64,000 nt of DNA from Verrucomicrobiia bacterium (GTDB lineage Bacteria > Verrucomicrobiota > Verrucomicrobiia > Verrucomicrobiales > DEV007): assembly GCA_030427505.1 (NCBI GenBank), contig JAUICH010000002.1, forward strand, positions 1-64,000, read 5' to 3'. Positions 42,651-52,291 of the stretch are shown piece by piece. The notes beneath the pieces are model-generated. The model was not told where the DNA came from, made no database searches, and saw nothing but the letters and a program-made list of their open reading frames with translations. Numbering within the stretch: the stretch's first letter is position 1; each line of letters starts with the position of its first letter. The translations under genes were made by a program, and so were the position numbers.

Positions 42651-43928
42651 ATGACCCCCGATCGTCGCTCTTTCCTCAAGTCCGCCGGCCTTGCGCTTGG
42701 CGGGGCTGCTGTGTCTCCTATCTCTCGTGCCGTAGCTGAGGAGAAGAAAAAGACAGTTCTCTTACAGTGCGGCTGGGCGGTGAAGAACATTGGCGATATC
42801 GGGCATACCCCGGGAACCCTTCGTTTTCTGGAGCAGCACCTTCCGGATACCCACGTCATCCTCTGGGCGGCGAACGTGGACGAACCTGTCGAGGCAATGC
42901 TGCGCAAGCGTTTCCCCAAGCTGGAGATCGTGCGGGGCAGCCTGTCGCAAAAGGACGGCCCGGTGCGGGAGGCCATTGGCCGTTCCGATTTCTTCCTGCG
43001 CGGTCCGGGCATGGGACAGTCGACGGATTTCATGAAATACTGCCGGGAGATCGGCAAACCGTGGGGACTCCAGGGCCAGTCCTACTTTCCCGACATGATC
43101 GAGGGACCCGGCGGCGACGAGCGGAAGGAACTGCTCGACAACGCCGCCTTCATCTACTGCCGCGACTCAAAGACCCTGGCCATGCTGAAAGCGACCGGCA
43201 TCCAGACCCCCGTGCTCGAGTGGGGGCCGGACGGCTGCTTTGGCATCGACGTGCGGGACGAGGAGCGCGCCCTCGCGCGGATGGAAAAACACGGGCTGGA
43301 GCCGAAGAAATTCATCACCCTGCAGCTCCGCACCCACAGCCCCAGCAGCCCCGGGGTGGATGACAAGCGGCCCCAGAAGCTGAATCCCCTGCACCCCACG
43401 CCGGAGAACATCGCCGACGACGAGCGCCGCGCGAAAGTTTACCAGGACCTCATCGCCATGTGGGTAAAGGAGACCGGCTGGAAAGTCGTCATCGCTCCCG
43501 AAGTTTACAAGGAGATGGAGTACAACAAGAAATTCGTTTATGACCCGCTGCCGGACGAACTGAAACAGCACGTCGTCAACTTTGATGAGTTCTGGAATGC
43601 CGACGAGGCCTGCTCCTTCTACCAGCGCGCCCATACCGTCATCTGCCACGAGCCGCACACCCCCATCATGGCCCTGGCCGTCGGCACGCCGATGATGCAC
43701 ACCTACTCCGAGTTTCACTCGCCGAAGTGCTGGATGTTCAAGGACATCGGACTCGAAGAATGGGCCCCAGAGTTCGACGCTACGCCGGCGGAGAAAATGT
43801 TCGAAATCCTCATGGGCATCCACCGCGACTACCCCGCCGCGGAGGCGAAGGTGAAAAAAGCCATGGCCTATGTGGAAGAACGCGCCGCCGCCTGCATGGG
43901 CTCCATCCGCTCGGTGATCGAGGCGTGA
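42651..43928 (+). CDS. Tat-exported polysaccharide pyruvyltransferase-like protein
   Basis: A 425-residue protein with a strong twin-arginine signal, DRRSFLKSAGLALGGAAV (4-21). The mature part belongs to the polysaccharide pyruvyl transferase family, a GT-B-like fold; visible segments include NIGDIGHTPGTL near 47, SDFFLRGPGMGQS, IYCRDSKTLAML and the late HTVICHEPHTPIMALAVG. The characterised enzymes work in the cytoplasm on exopolysaccharide units, so Tat export is unusual and suggests a different use. It has its own divergent promoter region with the CPBP gene. Confidence 0.8.
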   Translation: MTPDRRSFLKSAGLALGGAAVSPISRAVAEEKKKTVLLQCGWAVKNIGDIGHTPGTLRFLEQHLPDTHVILWAANVDEPVEAMLRKRFPKLEIVRGSLSQKDGPVREAIGRSDFFLRGPGMGQSTDFMKYCREIGKPWGLQGQSYFPDMIEGPGGDERKELLDNAAFIYCRDSKTLAMLKATGIQTPVLEWGPDGCFGIDVRDEERALARMEKHGLEPKKFITLQLRTHSPSSPGVDDKRPQKLNPLHPTPENIADDERRAKVYQDLIAMWVKETGWKVVIAPEVYKEMEYNKKFVYDPLPDELKQHVVNFDEFWNADEACSFYQRAHTVICHEPHTPIMALAVGTPMMHTYSEFHSPKCWMFKDIGLEEWAPEFDATPAEKMFEILMGIHRDYPAAEAKVKKAMAYVEERAAACMGSIRSVIEA

Positions 43929-43972
43929 GGCTGGCGCTAAGAAATTTCTTTTTCATCGTAGCTCCCGCTTTG

Positions 43973-43992
43973 CCCCGGTGAATCGACCGGGG
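43973..43992. other. Hairpin downstream of the pyruvyltransferase-like gene
   Basis: Perfect 7-bp stem ccccggt (43973-43979) and accgggg (43986-43992) with a 6-nt loop, 45 bp after the stop codon. A 12-bp palindrome aagaaatttctt lies at 43940-43951. No T-run follows the GC stem, so termination is only possible, not clear. The rest of the gap to 44193 has no visible gene. Confidence 0.4.
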
Positions 43993-44193
43993 AGCGGTGA
44001 GTCAGGAGACAATTGATGTTGAGAGACGTAATGGACAACTACGGTAGAACTTGAGGGCTTGGGACAACCAAAAGTCGCAAAGACGTTCGGCCTTACTTTC
44101 ATTCGAAGTCGGCCATCGCAGCAGGGGGGATAAACCCAGCGCGGCCAGACATTCGTCATCCCCGCCTGTCTCTTCCCGATCAATTCTTCCAAT

Positions 44194-45315
44194 ATGGATT
44201 CACTCACTCAAGCCGCGCTCGGAGCCCTGGTCGGCGAACGTGCCCTAGGAAAACAGCTGGGCCGCAAAGCCATGGCGTGGGGAGCATTGGTGGGAACGCT
44301 TCCCGATCTCGATGTTCTCGTCAATCCCTGGCTCGATCCGATAGGGCAGCTCTACTGGCACCGGGGTTTCTCCCATTCAATCGTGGGTGTGCTCCTGGGG
44401 ACGCTGCTCTTTACCTGGATCCTCGTCCGTTGGTGGAATCGGGATAGAACTCGAAACAAGCAACCGGGCCAGGAGCCGATTGACTGGAGACGCGTGGGGG
44501 TTTTCGTCTTCCTCAACTTCGCCACCCACATCCTGATCGATTGTTTCACGGTATACGGAACCCAACTGCTCGAGCCCTTTTCCCACCGGCGATTCGGTCT
44601 CAACAATTTCTTCATCATCGATCCGCTGTTCACGCTGCCAATGCTGATCTGGATCGGAGCCGCCCTGTTTCGCCGGCGAACTCCCGGCGTGGCGTCACCG
44701 GGATGGGCCTGGGGCTGCGGTGTTTTCATGGCCGGCTATCTGGCCTTCAGCTTTGTCGCTCAGGCCGTCGGGACGGAGCGCTTCCGTCGCGAGTTGGCCG
44801 TGGCGGGCATCGTTCCGATCCGGGGAGAGGTCTCCGCCGCTCCCTTCACCACCCTGGTTTGGCGGGGCCTATTCGAGACCGAGGATGCCTTTTGGATCGG
44901 CTATTGGGCAGTGAACGACTCGAAAGCGCCGCTGGAGTTCTACCGCGTACCGAAACGCCTCGACCTGCTGGAACCCTATCGTGGAGATCGCGCCGTCGAC
45001 TGCGCCCTCTGGTTCAGCGAAGGATACCTCCTGGTCAGGCCCGCCGAGCCCAGGCAAGGATTCGTGGTGACCGACCTGCGGTTCGGCGAGTTTTGGCCTG
45101 AAGAAGCGGAGGGAATGCCGCGAACGTTCTTAACTTGGCATGTGGTGCCGGACACCAGCGGAGAAGGCCGTTCCGTCTTCGAAATGGACCGGGGAGGAAT
45201 TGAAGACGTGGGAGACGTTTTCGGACAGGTGTTCGGCCAACTCGCCGCCAGACTCCAAGGAGATCGCGGGGCGCTGGGGCCTCGCCGGAACGGCAGAGAG
45301 CCGTCTGTCCGATGA
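44194..45315 (+). CDS. YdjM-type membrane-bound metal-dependent hydrolase
   Basis: A 373-residue protein of the YdjM/LexA-regulated family. The N-terminal half is typical: MDSLTQAALGALVGERALG, GTLPDLDVL (34-42), WHRGFSHSIVG (55-65) and HILIDCFTVYGTQLLEPFS (112-130). These His/Asp residues likely bind metal next to the membrane. About four hydrophobic segments are spread over the first 190 residues, followed by a soluble C-terminal half with no other recognised domain. Its precise reaction is unknown; some relatives respond to DNA damage, but I see no LexA box upstream. Confidence 0.85.
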   Translation: MDSLTQAALGALVGERALGKQLGRKAMAWGALVGTLPDLDVLVNPWLDPIGQLYWHRGFSHSIVGVLLGTLLFTWILVRWWNRDRTRNKQPGQEPIDWRRVGVFVFLNFATHILIDCFTVYGTQLLEPFSHRRFGLNNFFIIDPLFTLPMLIWIGAALFRRRTPGVASPGWAWGCGVFMAGYLAFSFVAQAVGTERFRRELAVAGIVPIRGEVSAAPFTTLVWRGLFETEDAFWIGYWAVNDSKAPLEFYRVPKRLDLLEPYRGDRAVDCALWFSEGYLLVRPAEPRQGFVVTDLRFGEFWPEEAEGMPRTFLTWHVVPDTSGEGRSVFEMDRGGIEDVGDVFGQVFGQLAARLQGDRGALGPRRNGREPSVR

Positions 45316-45429
45316 AGGGTTGACTCGTTGCGAGGATGTGCTGCTGCTCCTAGGAAATCGCTTTTTGGCCTTCACACTCTGTGATGGCACATCGCCCCGG
45401 GTTGAAGGGGAATCGAAGAGGATCTCAGC

Positions 45430-46941
45430 CTACGGCTTCGCCACGCCCGAATCATCTCCCGGCGTCCACCAGTCATCCAGCAATCGGCGCAGCTTTGGAA
45501 CTAGCTCCCGCTTCAGTAGCTCCTGATCGATCACGTTGTGCTTTTCTTCCGGGTCATTGCCCAACAGGAAGAGGGCGTCACCATCCAGATAGCCGCCCCA
45601 TGATTTTTTCTCGTCGCCGTGGCGGTGGGTGACGATGAGCTTGGCGTGTCCCTTTCTTACCCAGCGGTAGGCAACGTCTTCGGACGGGTGTCCCAGGGAA
45701 CTCGCATCTCCCGGGTAGATTTCGCCAAACACGGCCCGATCCGGGTCCAGTTTTGCTTGCCTCATGGCCACGGGCAGAAGGTTGATGCCGGGCAATTCTT
45801 TGGCGGACTCTCCCAGCCCGGTGGCGTGCAGGAGGGTGGGCACAATGTCCACGCTGCTCACCAGTTCCTCGTGGGTGGCGGGTGGAATGACGCCGTCCCA
45901 CCGCAGCAGGATGGGGGTGCGCAGACCGTCTTCAAAGGGGGAGCGTTTGCTCTCCTCCGTGTGGGCAAACTCCTCCGGCCGGTTTCGCTCCCGTTTGGTG
46001 CTGGGCGCCCAGCCGTTGTCGATCACGAAGACAAACAGCGTGTTTTCCGCCAGGCCCTTTTCTTCCACATAACGCACTAGCTCGCCCACTGTGTCGTCGA
46101 ACTGGCTGATCGCGGCGTAGTAGGGAATGGCATGTTCCGGCACATAGGGCCGGCCTTCGTAACGCTCGTAGTATTTCCGGGGCGAATCGTGGGGCTGGTG
46201 CGGCAGGAAGGGGGCGTACCAGACCAGCCACGGTTTGTTGGCGGACGCCTGCCGGCCGATGAAGTCGTAGATGGGCTGCATGGTATCCCGGCCAATTCGC
46301 AGGCCCAGGTCGCCATTGCCATGGGCCGCCAGTTCGCCGCTGGCCAGCTTCCGGTTGCCCAGGGCGCCGGGTTTGGTGTCGGGTTCGAAAACCGTCATGC
46401 CTTCGGTGAAGCCGGCGTTGGAATAGTGGCCTTCCCAGAACTTGCCGGTCTGCAGGCTGGCATAACCTGCCCGCTCGGCCAAAAGGCGGGGCAGGGTGTC
46501 CACGGAACGGATGAGGTAAAATGCCTGGCTCCGCACCTGCTCGTACTCCGCGCGGGACGTCATCTTGTTGAAGGCGCTGTTGCCCGGCGGCGGGTGGTTA
46601 TAGTGCAGGCCGCTCTGGTGGGGGTAGAGTCCGGTGAGCAAGGTGGCCAGACTGGGGCTGCACACGCTGGTGGGCACGTAGCCGTTCACGAACCGCGCCG
46701 ACTTGGCGGCCAATGCATCCAGGTGTGGGGTATCGACCATCTTATTCCCCATGAAGCCGAAGTCCCGGAAGGCCTGGTCGTCCGAGATGATGTAAACGAT
46801 GTTGGGCCGTTCTGGGGAAGTCGCTTTTGTTTCCGCGGCCCCGGCAGCCACTGGTCTAGAGAGTCCGCTAGCGAGGAATGAAAGGATTGCCGCGAAGCCG
46901 GTCAGGACGAAACGGCGCCGAAAGTTCAGCCTGGGGGTCAT
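45430..46941 (-). CDS. Secreted sulfatase with a variant maturation motif
   Basis: A 503-residue sulfatase with a signal peptide (9-35). The metal site appears as SDDQAFRD (53-60). The formylglycine site should read C/S-x-P-x-R, but here it is VCSPSLATLLTG (93-104), so Cys94 is followed by P-S-L and the Arg is missing. Related proteins with this variant occur in this phylum, and they may use a shifted motif or be phosphatase-like. The second metal half (DNGWAPSTKRE) is present. It is divergent from an esterase gene, suggesting shared action on a sulfated, acetylated glycan. Confidence 0.85.
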   Translation of the reverse strand: MTPRLNFRRRFVLTGFAAILSFLASGLSRPVAAGAAETKATSPERPNIVYIISDDQAFRDFGFMGNKMVDTPHLDALAAKSARFVNGYVPTSVCSPSLATLLTGLYPHQSGLHYNHPPPGNSAFNKMTSRAEYEQVRSQAFYLIRSVDTLPRLLAERAGYASLQTGKFWEGHYSNAGFTEGMTVFEPDTKPGALGNRKLASGELAAHGNGDLGLRIGRDTMQPIYDFIGRQASANKPWLVWYAPFLPHQPHDSPRKYYERYEGRPYVPEHAIPYYAAISQFDDTVGELVRYVEEKGLAENTLFVFVIDNGWAPSTKRERNRPEEFAHTEESKRSPFEDGLRTPILLRWDGVIPPATHEELVSSVDIVPTLLHATGLGESAKELPGINLLPVAMRQAKLDPDRAVFGEIYPGDASSLGHPSEDVAYRWVRKGHAKLIVTHRHGDEKKSWGGYLDGDALFLLGNDPEEKHNVIDQELLKRELVPKLRRLLDDWWTPGDDSGVAKP

Positions 46942-47038
46942 GCTTCATACTATGGGGAATGCCGCCCGCGAATCCATATCCAAACGTTGCGCAAATGTAC
47001 CGAATCCGCTTCAGTGCCTTGCTTTTAAGAATCCCCTC

Positions 47039-47944
47039 ATGAAATCCCGCTCTTTCCTTTTCTCGCTTATCGCCGTGCTTTGGCTCGGACTGAGTATTTC
47101 CACCGGCAGCCACGCCGAAGAAAAACCCGCCGGCCCACCGGCTCTGCCAGATACCGTGACGGAGCATCAGGACCTGGTCTATGCCACCTACGGGGAGCGG
47201 GAGATCACCCTGGACCTATACACGCCGAAGGCGGAAGGTCCGCACCCCGGCATTTTGCTGGTTCACGGCGGCGGGTGGACTGGAGGCACGCGGCAGGGGT
47301 TTCGGGCCACTGCTATCCTGCTGGCGGAGCGGGGTTACGCGGTGGCGAACATCGACTACCGGCTGGCCACGGAAGAAAAATTTCCCGGCGCGGTGAACGA
47401 CCTGAAAGCAGCCGTCCGCTGGATGCGGGCCCACGCGGCCACCTATGGCATCGATCCCAGTTGGATCGGCGGCATTGGCGGTTCAGCGGGCGGGCACTTG
47501 GTCGGCATGGTGGCCACCACCGGCCCAGGAAAGTTTGAGGGCGAGGGTGGTTGGGCGGACCAGTCCAGCGCGCTCCAGGCCGCCATCCTCATGGGCGCGG
47601 GCGTGGATCAGGTGACCCGGGTGAAAGAAGCTAAGAACCAGTCCATCAAGAACTGCGTAATCTTCTTCGGCGCGGAGTACCAGGACAATCCCGAGATTTA
47701 CGCTCAGGGCTCGCCCATTACGTGGGTCAGCAAAGACACGCCGCCCCTCCTGTTCATGGACGGCGAATTCGACAACCCCGGTCAGCGCTACGGCTTGATG
47801 CGCGAGAAACTGGATGCCCTGGGCGTCCGGAACGAATTCAAGATGATTCCCGGCGCCAAGCATGGCCAGTGGGCCCGCGAACCCTGGCTCACCCCTTACG
47901 TGGAAGCCATGGACGCCTTTTTCAAGTCCGTGCGCGGCGAGTAG
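47039..47944 (+). CDS. Secreted alpha/beta-hydrolase esterase (BD-FAE-like)
   Basis: A 301-residue protein with a signal peptide (1-26, ending GSHAEE). The oxyanion motif is HGGGW (76-80) and the nucleophile is Ser149 in GGSAGG; the later DGEFDNPG and GAKHGQW stretches supply the probable Asp and His. This is the carbohydrate-esterase-like BD-FAE form, which removes acyl groups from polysaccharides or small esters. It is divergent from one sulfatase and converges with the second (12-bp gap). The 97-bp divergent gap probably holds promoters for both directions. Confidence 0.88.
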   Translation: MKSRSFLFSLIAVLWLGLSISTGSHAEEKPAGPPALPDTVTEHQDLVYATYGEREITLDLYTPKAEGPHPGILLVHGGGWTGGTRQGFRATAILLAERGYAVANIDYRLATEEKFPGAVNDLKAAVRWMRAHAATYGIDPSWIGGIGGSAGGHLVGMVATTGPGKFEGEGGWADQSSALQAAILMGAGVDQVTRVKEAKNQSIKNCVIFFGAEYQDNPEIYAQGSPITWVSKDTPPLLFMDGEFDNPGQRYGLMREKLDALGVRNEFKMIPGAKHGQWAREPWLTPYVEAMDAFFKSVRGE

Positions 47945-47956
47945 GCCGCGCCGCCG

Positions 47957-49756
47957 TTACTCGCCCAGTTTCTTCAGATAGATCTGGTTCAGCCGGAGCG
48001 GCTCGCCATTCGGCGCTTCCAGGATTTCCGCTTTCAGCGTCGTCTGGCCCTCTTTCAAAGACAGAGTACCCACGGAAAATTCCTGGAAGACCTCGCTGTT
48101 TTGCGTGGAAACGGGCGTGAACTCCAGCGACGAGTCGCCGGCGGAGAGGCGGATTTTACCGCCCACATTGTCGGCCCGGCACCCGTAGCGCGCCAGCACC
48201 TCGTAGTCGCCAGCGGTCACTACGTCCAGGTTCCATTCCGCGTATTCGCCCGGCGTCTTCCAGCCGTCTATGGTGTCCCAGTCATATCCGTCAAAGGTGT
48301 AGTTGATGTTGTCCCCGTGCCAGGTGGCCCAGCTGGGTTGAATCTCGGACGGGTTCTCGTCCGGGTGACCCACCGGAATGGGAATGGGCTCGTAGGTAAT
48401 GCCCTTTGTGCAGTCTCCAAACCAGCGGAGAAATTCCGTCCGCAGCCGCTCGACGATCTCCTGGTTCTTGACCGCGATGTTTGAGTCCTCGTGCGGGTCG
48501 TTCTGGAGATCGAAAAGCTTCCAGTCGCTTTGGGATGGGGTATCCGCGTCCTTGCCGACCTGGCAGAGCAGCTTGTAACGCTGATCGGAAATCGACCAGC
48601 GCTTTTCCGGGTTCGGAAAGTAGCGGTCCCAGGTGTGGTAGACGTATTCGTGGTGGGTTTCGCCCTTTCCGGTTTTCAGGAGGGAGACCAGGCTCTTGCC
48701 GTCGATGGTCCGGTCCTGGGGCAGTTCCACGCCCGCCAGTTCGCAAAACGTCGGCAGCAGATCCACGTGAGAGCCCTGGCCGTTGACCACTGAGCCAGCG
48801 GGAATGGTGCCGGGCCACCGGGCGAAGAACGGTACCCGCACCCCGCCTTCATAGACAGAGGCTTTGTTGCTGCGGATGTCCCCCTGCCAGTACTTACTGA
48901 CCCCGCCGTTGTCCGACATGAAGACCACCAGGGTGTCTTTGCTCAGTTCCAGCTCGTCCAGCTTGGCAAGAATCCGTCCAATGTTGATATCTACCCGCTC
49001 CACCAGGGCGTAGATGCGGGCTTCCCGGATGGGCAGGCCTTTTTCCAGATACTTCATGAGCAGCTTGTCCCCGTTTTCCTGGCCGTAGTGGGAAGTGTCC
49101 AGCAGCCAGGGAGAATGCGGGGCGTTGAAGGCCAGGTAGCAGAAAAACGGCTGCTTCAGGGTCTGGCTGCTGTGTTCCATGAAGTCCATCGCGCAGTCCG
49201 CGAACAGGTCGGAGACATAGCCGCGTGCCTCCACGGGCTCGCCGTTGTGCACAATCTGGTCGGGAAACTGGTACCGTTCGATGTGGCCGTGGTAGTGCCC
49301 GACAAACTCGTCAAAGCCCCGGTCTTGCGGCTGATAGCCGGGGTATTTTCCCAAGTGCCACTTCCCGAAGATGCCGGTCCGGTAGCCTCCAGTCTTCAGC
49401 AATTCCGCCACCGTGATCTCGTCCTTGCCCATCGTGTCGCCACCGAAGCGCGTGTTGTAGAGACCGGTGCGCAGGTAGTAGCGGCCCGTCATCAGGCCCG
49501 CCCGCGTGGGGGCGCAGACCGGGGCGGCGTAAAAGCGCGGGAAGCTCACGCCCTCCGCCGAAATGCGGTCCATGTTCGGTGTGGAAATGTGGGGATTACC
49601 CGTCGCGCCGGTGTCCCAGTAGCCCTGATCGTCCGTCATGATGAGCAGGATATTGGGCTTTTCCGCGGCCTGAGACGGGGCGGCAAGAAAAGCGCTGAAG
49701 CAGCCGAGCAGCAGGGGCAGAAAGGCAGCGAAGAGAGAAGCGGGGGGAGTCCTCAT
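47957..49756 (-). CDS. Secreted arylsulfatase with C-terminal carbohydrate-binding-like domain
   Basis: A 599-residue protein. The ATG at 49756 gives the signal peptide (residues 1-31, SFAAFLPLLL-type core and AAPSQA). The catalytic domain has Asp42-Asp43, the intact maturation motif CAPTRAGLMTG (Cys81 becomes formylglycine), and FMSDNGG. After residue about 460 an extra beta-sandwich region (WNLDVVTAGDYEVLARYGC) resembles a carbohydrate-binding module that would target the enzyme to a sulfated polymer. A matching sulfatase-maturation enzyme is not in the window. It converges with the esterase gene. Confidence 0.92.
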   Translation of the reverse strand: MRTPPASLFAAFLPLLLGCFSAFLAAPSQAAEKPNILLIMTDDQGYWDTGATGNPHISTPNMDRISAEGVSFPRFYAAPVCAPTRAGLMTGRYYLRTGLYNTRFGGDTMGKDEITVAELLKTGGYRTGIFGKWHLGKYPGYQPQDRGFDEFVGHYHGHIERYQFPDQIVHNGEPVEARGYVSDLFADCAMDFMEHSSQTLKQPFFCYLAFNAPHSPWLLDTSHYGQENGDKLLMKYLEKGLPIREARIYALVERVDINIGRILAKLDELELSKDTLVVFMSDNGGVSKYWQGDIRSNKASVYEGGVRVPFFARWPGTIPAGSVVNGQGSHVDLLPTFCELAGVELPQDRTIDGKSLVSLLKTGKGETHHEYVYHTWDRYFPNPEKRWSISDQRYKLLCQVGKDADTPSQSDWKLFDLQNDPHEDSNIAVKNQEIVERLRTEFLRWFGDCTKGITYEPIPIPVGHPDENPSEIQPSWATWHGDNINYTFDGYDWDTIDGWKTPGEYAEWNLDVVTAGDYEVLARYGCRADNVGGKIRLSAGDSSLEFTPVSTQNSEVFQEFSVGTLSLKEGQTTLKAEILEAPNGEPLRLNQIYLKKLGE

Positions 49757-49924
49757 GGCCGCAGTCTGGACCAGAATCATCGCCCCCGCGATACCGCAAG
49801 CACGCCATGTTTGTGTCTTTTTTCGCCCTTCCCATATGCTCTCCGCGGGGCCACGAAATTGTTTCGCAATTTTTGGGTATTGCGGCTTGGCAAGAACCGG
49901 CTCAATCGGCAGAGTCCGCACGTT

Positions 49925-52291
49925 ATGATCATCTTTGGCAGCCGTAACTACAACAAGCGGAATTACGATTACCATCGCGGAGTCTGCGAGAACTGCGGGC
50001 GGTCAGGCTTTCTCAAAAGCTACGACACCACCAAGTTCGTCCACCTCTACTGGCTTCCCGTCATTCCGCACGGCTCCAAACATGTGATCGATCAGTGCCC
50101 GCACTGCAAAGCAGGTAAGGAAATGTCTCTTTCCGATTGGAAAAAAGCACGGGCGACTCAACTTCAGCCGGTGCTACAGGCATTGCGAAGCAATCCAGGC
50201 GATCGCGAACTGACGGAACAAGCCCTGGCCCTGGCCACCAGTTTTGGGACGAAGGAGGAGTTTGTCAAAGTAGTGAGCATGGCGGGCAAGCACCACACCA
50301 ACGATCCTGAGATACTGGCCAAGATGGGGTGGAGCCTGAACCACTTCAACATGCTCGCGGAATCCCGGCAGGCGATCGAAGCGTCCCTCCGGCTGAAGGA
50401 AGACCCAGAGTTGCGGCAGTTTCTGGATTTCCTGGAGAGTCAGCAGGAATTGCGCACGCCCAAACCGCCGGCCCGGATCCTTTCCATCATTCCAATGTTG
50501 ATTCTCCCGGGCATTGTCGCGTTCATGGCCTTCCCAGCCATTCTGGCCGGTGCTTCGGGAAAACCGCGTTATGTGTACGCCTTGAACGGTCTGGAGGAAC
50601 CCTACGACGTGTTGGTGAATGGTCAGCCTGTCAGTTTGGTACCTCAGAAACCGCGCCGCTTGGACGTGGAATTCGGGTCCATCACCGTCGAACCGGCATC
50701 CGAAAAGCTGGACTTCGAACCGATTGATGTCGAGTTGGAAGGGAGTATCTCAAATAAGATCGGCGGTGGTCCGACCGTGGTTTTCAATCCGGATCAGATC
50801 GGAGTGGTCGTCTGGGAAAAGGCCGTTTACGCGGAAGAGGTGAGCGACATCAGTGAAAACGAAGGCTCGCTGAGAATTCACGCCGGTCAGCCGCTCTACC
50901 AGTTTTCGGATCTGGACATGCGGTTTTCCGAATTCCCGGAAGAGGTGTCGATGAGCGAGAGCCAGTCGCGTGCCTACCGGGAGGGGATCTACCTCCTGGA
51001 AGCCGAATCGCTCCAGGATTCACTCTTCATCCTGGCGACCGGCGGTTTTGAAAAAGAGGCGGCTAAATTGGCGGCCGCCGCCATGCGCCAATATCCGGAA
51101 GACGACTACGTAACCTCCTTGGCGCTGGATTCCCTGTCCACGGAAAAGACCTTGGAACGGTTGCGGGAGTTCCTGGATGAGAAGCCTGCGCTGATTTCCC
51201 TCCACCGGCGTTATCAGGAGTTGGTACGCGCGGCGCATCCGGAACACGACCTCGTGGCCGAGTATGAGGAACGCGTGAAGAAAGCTCCTGGCGACGCCGG
51301 ACTCCTGTATCTGCTGGGACGGGTTCAAGAAAATCCGGCGGATGCCGTCAAGACCTGGAAAATGGCTTTGGAAAAAGATCCGAAGGCATCGTGGGCCGCC
51401 TACGCTCTGGCGTTTCATGAACTCAACGCCGGGCAGCATGCCGAAGCCTTGAAGCACATCACCACGGCGGTTTCCGTTCAACCCGACAACGGAGAGTTCC
51501 TGGACTTGGAGTTGGAAATCCTCCTGGCCAATGGCGATCTGAAGGGATTTGCCGCCAAGCGTCAGGCGAGCTTCGACGAAAACCCACAGGACCACGGCGC
51601 CGCCATCGACTTAGCGTGTATCTATGGAGCGCTGAATGACAGCCAGAGCCTGGAGGCGATCGTTAAAGACTACACAGCGGCACTGGAGGAGTACCTTCAA
51701 TCGGACGAAGCGGTCTTGGAAGAGATCCGCGCCATGCTCCAGGCTAGCGCGGCCTCCGGAAAGCATGACCCGGCCGCCTTTGTGAGCGCGGCCACCGCCG
51801 CGAACCATCCCGAATTTTCCTTTCAGGCCGCCATTGCCACCCACGACTCCGCGGCTTTGGAGGAATTGGACCTCACGGAATTGTCCGTCTATGACACCTT
51901 TCTGGTCTATGCGGCCCTGAAAGCAGAAGGAAAAAACCCCGCGGCGAAGTCCACCCTGGAAGACGCGCTCGCAATCCTCAAGGAAAGTGGCGACTTCCGT
52001 TCCGAAGAATTGGCGGAGTGGTTTGAGTCTGGTACTCCGCCCCAGGAGGCTGAGGTGGTGGACTTGACCCTGTCGCCCGGCAGTCTGCGGGAAGTCGCCG
52101 TGGCGTTGGCCTACCACTACCCGGCGAAGCGTGAAGCCTACCTGAAGCTGGCGCGGGAATGGAATTTCGATCCCCGCATGCCTTGCCTGGCGGTGGAAAC
52201 GCTCGCCCAGGCGCCCGCCGCGGCGAAACCGGCGCCGGCGGTTCCTTCTCCGGCGTCTGTCACCGTCCCGGCGCCTATTCCAGTTCCTTGA
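49925..52291 (+). CDS. Zinc-ribbon and TPR membrane protein of unknown function
   Basis: A 788-residue protein. The start at 49925 (MIIFGSRNYN) is where coding character begins; the open frame back to 49088 is the complement of the sulfatase. Near the N-terminus two cysteine pairs, Cys21/24 and Cys58/61, form a zinc ribbon of the type that starts many membrane-anchored regulators. A membrane segment lies near 182-205 (IPMLILPGIVAFMAFPAILA). The long C-terminal region is helical and contains tetratricopeptide-like repeats (for example AKTWKMALEKDPKASWAAYAL). The last 50 residues are Ala/Pro-rich. It is divergent from the sulfatase. No named family was recognised. Confidence 0.75.
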   Translation: MIIFGSRNYNKRNYDYHRGVCENCGRSGFLKSYDTTKFVHLYWLPVIPHGSKHVIDQCPHCKAGKEMSLSDWKKARATQLQPVLQALRSNPGDRELTEQALALATSFGTKEEFVKVVSMAGKHHTNDPEILAKMGWSLNHFNMLAESRQAIEASLRLKEDPELRQFLDFLESQQELRTPKPPARILSIIPMLILPGIVAFMAFPAILAGASGKPRYVYALNGLEEPYDVLVNGQPVSLVPQKPRRLDVEFGSITVEPASEKLDFEPIDVELEGSISNKIGGGPTVVFNPDQIGVVVWEKAVYAEEVSDISENEGSLRIHAGQPLYQFSDLDMRFSEFPEEVSMSESQSRAYREGIYLLEAESLQDSLFILATGGFEKEAAKLAAAAMRQYPEDDYVTSLALDSLSTEKTLERLREFLDEKPALISLHRRYQELVRAAHPEHDLVAEYEERVKKAPGDAGLLYLLGRVQENPADAVKTWKMALEKDPKASWAAYALAFHELNAGQHAEALKHITTAVSVQPDNGEFLDLELEILLANGDLKGFAAKRQASFDENPQDHGAAIDLACIYGALNDSQSLEAIVKDYTAALEEYLQSDEAVLEEIRAMLQASAASGKHDPAAFVSAATAANHPEFSFQAAIATHDSAALEELDLTELSVYDTFLVYAALKAEGKNPAAKSTLEDALAILKESGDFRSEELAEWFESGTPPQEAEVVDLTLSPGSLREVAVALAYHYPAKREAYLKLAREWNFDPRMPCLAVETLAQAPAAAKPAPAVPSPASVTVPAPIPVP

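Noticed and set aside
43953-44207. An 84-codon minus-strand frame in the gap before the YdjM-like gene
   Set aside because: The frame has no ribosome site and no domain, and it covers a GC hairpin.
49088-49924. In-frame extension of the zinc-ribbon/TPR gene back to 49088
   Set aside because: This stretch is the complement of the sulfatase coding region and carries no domain; the zinc ribbon starts right after the ATG at 49925.
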